From Amoebidium appalachense (lineage: Eukaryota; Ichthyosporea), in the NCBI GenBank assembly GCA_963693365.1, contig CAVNZM010000008.1:3348001-3412000 (forward strand): a stretch of DNA of 64,000 bases, written 5' to 3'. The notes under the pieces are model-generated. The model made no database searches. It was given only the letters and a program-made list of their open reading frames with translations, and had not been told where the DNA came from. The stretch's first letter is position 1; the number at the start of each line of letters is the position of its first letter. The position numbers were made by a program, and so were the translations under genes. Positions 45,851-64,000 of this stretch are shown piece by piece.

Positions 45851-48800
45851 AAAAAAACAAAAAACACATACACACATGCACACACGAGAAAGAGAGGGAT
45901 GATAAGAGAGATAACCGATAAACAAACACACATACCTATGCCATCACAGCACAGCACCCATCATCCCCGGGCCCCTCCTCCACCACAATGGCCATGCATA
46001 TGCAAATACACCCGGCAAGAGAAAGCATACGACTATGCAGTTAATAAACAATGGTTCAGCCTTTTTCTTTTAAATCTCTTTTTCTTCCCCATCCCCCCCC
46101 CCCCCCCTCTCCTTCCTGTGAGACAGTGCGTGTGTTATTGAGAGGAGGGGGGGGGGGGGGGGGGAAGAGGAAAGGTGCAGAGGGGCCAAAAAAAGAGTGC
46201 AGATTTTCTTTCCCCAATATGTTTTTTTTTATTTTTTTTAGAAGAGAGGGTGGATTTGGGGGGGGGGGGGGGGGGGAAGGGGGGGGAGAGGCATTAGCAA
46301 CAATTATGTTGAAACCTGCAGAGTGGTGGGCAAATGTAGGGCAGCTCTGAGACACAAACCTCAAACCACTGCAAGGCGGCAAAAAGGCTACAATACACAA
46401 ACACACACACACACCCAAATACAAATGTGGCAGGGATTCGACGCATGGTGATGTTGGCCCTTAGTGATTGTAGTTGCGGTTGTGGCGTGTGTGTGGAGTG
46501 GGGAGTGGGGGGGAGGGAGGGAAGGGGAGGGGGATGCACACATTAGAGGCTTGGAAGATGGAGGAGACACCAAAGGACAACGTCAAAAAGCTTCACGGAC
46601 AGAAGACAACAGAAAGGGTTAAGGCCCCCCCCCCCCCCCCCCCCCCCCCCCCTTCCCCGAAAAGAAGGGACGAAAAAAAAAAGAAAAAAAAGAGAGAGAG
46701 AGAGAGCAACCCGTGACATGGGAAAATACACACAGTGAACCGTGTTCAATACTCGAGTTCCGTCCCACAACGTAGTCCCAGAAAGAAAAAAGGGAAGGAA
46801 AGGGCTTAAAAGGGAGCGGTGGTGGTGTTGATGGTGGTGGTGGTGGTTGGGGGAAAGAGGGGTTCGAGTGCATGTTTTTCAACGACCATGGAACCAACCA
46901 GAAATAACACGGAATATGGGGGGGGGGGGGGGGGAGGGGGGGGGATTAAATATTACCACCCAATCCCCAAGTGGTTCAATAAAAAAAAGCAGGAAAATCC
47001 CAAGTGAACACTTATGAAGTAGACGGTGCAGAGTACAGGCACAACGATTGGACGGCAAAAAGGATGGTTTACAGCCTTAGCGGGCCACAAAAGGGCAGGG
47101 GGGGGGGGGGGGGAGGGAGAGGGAAGGATGGAAGAGGAAGTAGTGTATAGAGACAAACAGGAAGCATGTGTGCATTGATAGTGCCCATAATGCGAAAACA
47201 GGAGGGGTAGGTGTGTGTGCGTGTTTAAGGGGGAGGGGAGGGGGGGGGGTGGTTTGAAACGCGTCACAAGATTACGATGTATACACTCTCGACAGACAAC
47301 ATAATGCAGATTTTGCAGTGCACACAAAAAGAGCATACATCACAGTAAAACCCATCCTCAGGGGCAGCCCATGTCACGGACAACATGTGTGTGTCTGTGT
47401 GTGTGTGTTTAAGGGGGGGGGGAGGGGCGGGGGGAGGGTAGGAGGGGGGGTCTCGAGAAGCACAGGCATGTGGCTGTGAATGGGAAGACAGCGAATGGTT
47501 GAATGATCTTATGATGTTTGTGTGGAAAAAATAACGCGTTGGCTTGGCAGAAGAGAAAAAGCACAAACCTCTTGAGCCCGGCCCCACAGGCTGTGTGTGT
47601 GTGTGTGTGTGTGTGTTTGTTTAAAGGAGGAAGGGGGGGATCGCATGAAGCAAGTGTTACAGAATGGTGCGTCCCAATGGTAGGAAGACAGGGGGGAAGG
47701 AGAAGGGGAAGGATGGATGACCGGGCTAAAGGCAAAACCCTAACGAATCGATCACGGCAGACAAGTAATGGGAGGTGTATGAATGTGTGTACAGAACATA
47801 TGTAGAGATCTGGGAAGGACAAGGGGAAGGGAGGGGAGATGGGAGAGAGGGGGAGAGAGAGAAAGAGGGGAGAGAGAGAGAGAGAAGTGTGTGTGTGTGT
47901 GTGTGTAAGGGAGATGGTGAGAGGAGGAGAGAACAGGGGATGTCAGCAGGTTGAAGAAGACAAAAGAAGGAGGGTATAAACACAAGTGCTCTAGAGGAAA
48001 ACGGCACCAGAGGGGAAACATACTTGGACAGTAGAAGTAGAGGCACGAAGTGACCAGGAGAAGGGGGGAGGGGACTACTTACACAGAGAGCACAGACGCA
48101 AGAATTCTTTGAGACCACAAAGCGAGGGAAAGGAAAGTACCCCCCACCCCACCTCACAGGGGGCACCGTAAGAGAACAGTAGATAGCCCCCCCCCCCTCC
48201 CCCCCACCCTGCCCCACCCCCACCCCCCGTCCCCACAGACACAAACACACATATGTACACGTACAAACTCTGCCACAACAGGGAAATCACTTGCAGCTGC
48301 CTGAAGACGTATGCAAGAAAACGAATGCTGTAAGATCACAGGGGTGTTGAATAGAAAGAATAGTCTGAGAGAGCAATCATTATCAGGTGCACACTCGTCA
48401 CAGCAACTCCTTTATAGAATGAGAGGCGGAGAAACCACGCCATGGTTTGCCTGCATCTGATCCAACAGCAGACAAGTGAAACATAAAAGATGCTGAAAAC
48501 AAACAAATGGATACTGCAAAGCTGAGTCCAAACTCCTCTACCCTCCTCCTCCCTGGCTCCCTCCCTCCCCCCTCCGGATCCCTTCCCCCTTCCACTTTCT
48601 GTTTCCCCCTTTCACCCCCTCACAGAAAAACACGCACGCTCCCAGGGAAGGAAGAGTTTCCAGACAGTAAAAAACACACACCTGTCATATGGAGTGTGCC
48701 CAACGCCGTTCTCAGCAGAAGTGAACCCAACCCACCCATATGCAATGCAGCCATTGCCTTGAAGGTTTACCGATTTTGCGTCACATTCCTACCAAAGTTT

Positions 48801-50269
48801 ACGTTGCCGAGCCTGAGTCCTTAGGCTGTAGCAAAAGCAAAAAGACTTGGCGTTAGTAGTAAGGGTAGTGTAACATACTGTGGAATCGTTCAAAAGCACA
48901 CCTCTCCTTGCAGAGTCAGGAACACACTGAAAAATGAAAGAGAGAGCCCATGTTTTGTCGGGCGTGCACCATGTCCGCCGCCGCGGCGCGCCCGACGAAA
49001 ATGACGGAATAGCCAGATATGGAAGGTGACATTCAAGCCAATGAGAAAACGCGCTAGCACTTGTTTAAATGAGTACTCGCATTTGATTGGTGGCATATAG
49101 CGACAGTCACAGCATGAGCACAGCCTGAGCAGTGGCCCAAACTGCCCGATCGGCGAAGTCCAAGAAATCCAAGCTCAGCCTACAACGGTCGTGAGCCCCA
49201 AGTATTCTCCAAAACCAAAAGTAAGGCTTGCTCGTAGCTAATAAAACTTTGTGAATATTACATGTATAACGCGAGATAACAAGTTTGTTCCCTGTGTAAA
49301 CCATTGAGTGCTCGTCGAAATTGTTGACAGAAATCATGAGGTGCGAGCCCATGAATTTTCCGGATACTCTCCGCACCCGTCAGAATGGATTGAGCCTTTG
49401 CGCCAGTTTAGTCCAAACCGGTTCGCTTTGGGGCCAATGAAACTGCTGCTGTTCAATTCTTTGTCCAGGCACTTGGATTCTTGACACCAAGGGAAAACAA
49501 TGATGACAGAAGTGTACCCAATTACGCCCTTCATAACGAAAGATAGAGTTACTCTAGTGATTATTGAGAGTGATACACTGAGTGGGCAATACAAAAAGTA
49601 GTCACGGTTTACTTCCACACCTGGCCAGGTCTTTGAAGTCCGCGACCGTCAAGCACACGATTGGAGCGCTCGAAGCCAATCAGAACCCTTTTAGCACCTC
49701 TAGAGTCTAGACTGAGACGTCTTACTTGCTCGGCTAAACCGTTGGCAAACAACTGCCTTTGCTCATATGTATTGACATTTACCGTCAAAACTGTGCTTCT
49801 GTTACAAAAAAAAAAAAACTGTATGAAAGTGCTGGGTTTAAATAACGCATTCAAGTACATGCACAGCATATAGATCTGTTGGGGACAAGCAATACCCAAT
49901 CGGGAATGTGCAAGCACTGGATTCGTTTTTGTTTTCTTTACCCTCCTCCAAGTTCTTTGGCGGTGGCTCGCCGGCACATGTTCCGCTCATGCAATCCCTC
50001 TTTTGTATCAAAGATCTTGATACTATCGAGTACTCATTCTCCGAATGAAAAAGAAAACCTTTCCTCGTTCTTGAGTTGAAGCTCTCAGAGTCTCTGGTTA
50101 TTCTTACAAAGAGGTAGATTTCAGCGAGGAATGCTCATAAATATCAAGCACATTTCTCGATTTTCTGAGTCAGTCACGCGGTGTGCTCTTTGAAGCACTT
50201 TGTTTTTCCACCTTTCATTTTTTACTTCCCATACGTTCACGCACTCAGTGCGAGTTAAAATCATTAACA
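44273..50269. other. 6-kb intergenic region between the GH114 and HSP70 genes
   Basis: The first part (44273-45000) is unique sequence. From 45000 to 48600 there are many purine-rich and GT/CA blocks with G runs (46146-46163, 46258-46276, 46919-46945, 47098-47113) and C runs (45817-45848 followed by A, 46624-46652, 48187-48198). An inverted copy of the poly-C-tailed repeat lies at about 47240-47400. From 48700 to 50269 the sequence is unique and AT-balanced, with ATTGG at 49660-49664 and CCAAT at 49676-49680, likely upstream sequence of HSP70. No exon with recognisable protein similarity was found on either strand. Confidence 0.6.
47240..47400 (-). repeat. inverted copy of the poly-C-tailed interspersed repeat
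   Basis: Read on the minus strand this gives CATGGGCTGCCCCTGAGGAT, GGGTTTTACTGTGATGTATG, a GTTGTCTGTCGAGAGTG phrase, and GTGACGCGTTTCAAACC followed by C. That matches the order of the copies at 15593, 18658 and 23432. It is the only clear copy on this strand. Confidence 0.6.
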
Positions 50270-55052
<4,783 letters not shown>

Positions 55053-56414
55053 ATAGCCTGATATGATAGCTGCTATATATGGCAATACACACTGCACTGC
55101 ACTCATATCTCTGAAAGTAGGCTCCATTTGTGCATTATTGAACTTGTGGTCTATATTTGCTGGCGTGCACGTGCATGTTTATGTGCCCCGGTTTACTGTA
55201 AGAAAGTTCAATACATCATCACCGCACTCATGATATTCACATCAATTTTGTACTTTATACGTGCAAGAGGTTTCGTGAGATTTCTCTTGCTGGTTTTTAT
55301 GGTTTTGTTTTCTGATTTTGCGTATGGTTTTTACTGGCAAGCTTTTATGCCACTTGCTGGAAAAAGGCCGAAACCAAACTGAAAGTGAAGTGATGTATGG
55401 ATTGTATAGAGGGGCGGGAAGTGGTTTACACACATCACGTGTATATTTGGTGTGTAGGTCGGGGCGGATTTGACACATGATCTGCTAGGTTCCCACTCTG
55501 ACGGCATTGTATGCATAGCCAGAGCAATTTGCTTTGCTATTAATAAACAAAAACATAGTGAAAACGTTTAGGCGAGTTGCGGATATCCCCCTCCTCCTCC
55601 TCCTCCTCTCCCCCCCCCCCCCCCCCCCCCCCCCATGCCACCACCACCACACATGCATGCACACACACACGCACAGACTGAGCCCCTGCTACATGACAGG
55701 TTGTCTCTATCAATATATTGCAATGCTCTCCTTCTCCAAACGATGCGAGGCTACACCCTCATAATGCATAAAAATGGCCACTCATACCCGCCACGGTAGC
55801 AGTAATTAGTGGCAGTGCACCACACTAGCACTCGAGTATTGCAACCATACAAGCACTATGGTAATGCAGACATCCCTGAGTTGTGTTTGTGCAATAGTAC
55901 TTTGCATGTGCATTGCACAAGTTCGAGTCGAGTGCACACACGACAGAATGTACATGTGGTGGACCCATCCATCCATCGCCATCCCGCTTCTGATGGCCGA
56001 ATTCGTTTTCGAAATCAGGAAAGCCAGCTGCAGAAGGAAAACCTTGTGTCCGCAGGGTAATCCATCCAAGCTGATCCGGGCCATGCGGGTGCTAGCTACC
56101 TTATTTGGGCATTGTGCACTTGCCATATAAAGCAACAGTGAGTACTAAATATGGCTTTTATGACTATGACGTCATCAAAGTTTGAACGGGACGGCTCGCG
56201 GGTGTTAGGCTGTCACGACAGTCAGTTGACTCACGGTAAACAAACAGCGTCGCGGACTCCGGTTTACTTCAGTGTTCGCTGCCGAGTTTTTTGTTTTTGT
56301 TTTAGTTTTGGTTCTACAGAGTAGGCAAATATCATTTTGAATAGCTGCCCAGTAGATATCTTATTCAATATCCTGCTAGTGTGGTTGTTTGGGTTGTTTT
56401 TTTTTTCTTTGAGA
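55053..56414. promoter_or_regulatory. HSP70 3' flank and M20D-gene upstream region with CRE and AP-1 sites
   Basis: HSP70 3' flank carries an AATAAA-type signal at about 55542 and a C run (55611-55634). Further on, TGACGTCA (56167-56174, full CRE) and TGACTCA (56227-56233, AP-1/GCN4 site) lie 181-248 bases before the M20D ATG, in otherwise unique sequence. Both are bZIP-factor sites, so bZIP control of the amidohydrolase is a reasonable inference. No additional gene was recognised. Confidence 0.45.
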
Positions 56415-63708
<7,294 letters not shown>

Positions 63709-63722
63709 GTGGGGTGGCTGGT

Positions 63723-63761
<39 letters not shown>

Positions 63762-63783
63762 TGGTGGTGGTGGTGGCGGTGGT

Positions 63784-63817
<34 letters not shown>

Positions 63818-64000
63818 AGGGGGGGGGGGGGAGGGGGGGGGGGGGACCTATGGTTAAAGTAATTTGTAATTTAGTATTTTGGTGTTGGTGATGGTGGTAG
63901 TAGCCTGGGGAAAGGGGGGGGGGGGGGGGGTAGATATTACACGTTTTTTTTTTTTTTTTTTTTTTTTGAAGGGGTGGGGTGGGGGGGGGGGGGGGGGGGG
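63709..64000 (+). other. start of M20D intron 10
   Basis: The donor GTGGGG at 63709 is followed by about 38 T (63723-63760), GGTGGT repeats and G runs (63784-63840), a short unique stretch, and another T-then-G compound tract to the end of the window. No further exon is visible. Confidence 0.8.

Noticed and set aside
48507-48824. Plus-strand ATG-initiated open frame of 105 codons
   Set aside because: It is Pro/Ser-rich because of C-rich sequence, with no family resemblance and no promoter or splice context.
50080-50269. Heat-shock elements before HSP70
   Set aside because: Only isolated GAA/TTC triplets are seen, without three correctly spaced nGAAn units.
55128-55382. 84-codon hydrophobic open frame after HSP70
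   Set aside because: It starts at TTG, lies in the HSP70 3' flank, and its hydrophobicity reflects T-rich sequence.

Overview
This is nuclear DNA from a eukaryote. Five of the six genes I can support are split by GT-AG introns (65 to about 1,300 bases or more, most of several hundred). All three standard stop codons are used, and no operon or bacterial signal is present. Most of the window is intron or intergenic DNA packed with poly-C/poly-G runs, (CA)n/(GT)n and other microsatellites. The gene set (a POMGNT1-type glycosyltransferase, an EGF-bearing membrane glycosidase, a CAP-domain secreted protein) suits a protist such as a unicellular holozoan or a microalga. The sequence alone does not fix the lineage.

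Layout: (1) 914-6902 (+), secreted CAP/SCP protein with fibronectin-like and Cys-rich regions, six exons. (2) 10804-25430 (+), POMGNT1-like GT13 N-acetylglucosaminyltransferase, 17 exons. (3) 28040-28513 (-), intronless FABP-like lipid-binding protein. (4) 35683-44272 (+), type II membrane protein with Cys-rich repeats, an EGF-like module and a GH114 glycosidase domain, 13 exons. (5) 50270-55052 (+), mitochondrial HSP70, eight exons. (6) 56415-63708 (+), M20D amidohydrolase, ten exons seen, with its 3' end beyond the window. I placed exon joins by reading phase. Every join keeps the frame, and the summed exon lengths of the five complete genes are multiples of three. Protein lengths are 733, 756, 157, 760 and 669 aa, with at least 343 aa for the partial gene.

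Three genes act at the secretory pathway or cell surface (CAP protein, POMGNT1-like enzyme, GH114 protein). Two of these share the same small Cys-rich repeat. HSP70 and the amidohydrolase are housekeeping or metabolic. The genes look like independent transcription units.

Between and inside genes lie an interspersed repeat family whose 3' end runs into poly-C, a 232-bp TTAA-flanked MITE-like element, a fold-back element near 30 kb with an A-tailed repeat around it, a 70-nt intronic hairpin, CCAAT/CRE/E2F-type promoter motifs, and introns whose two ends carry complementary homopolymers.
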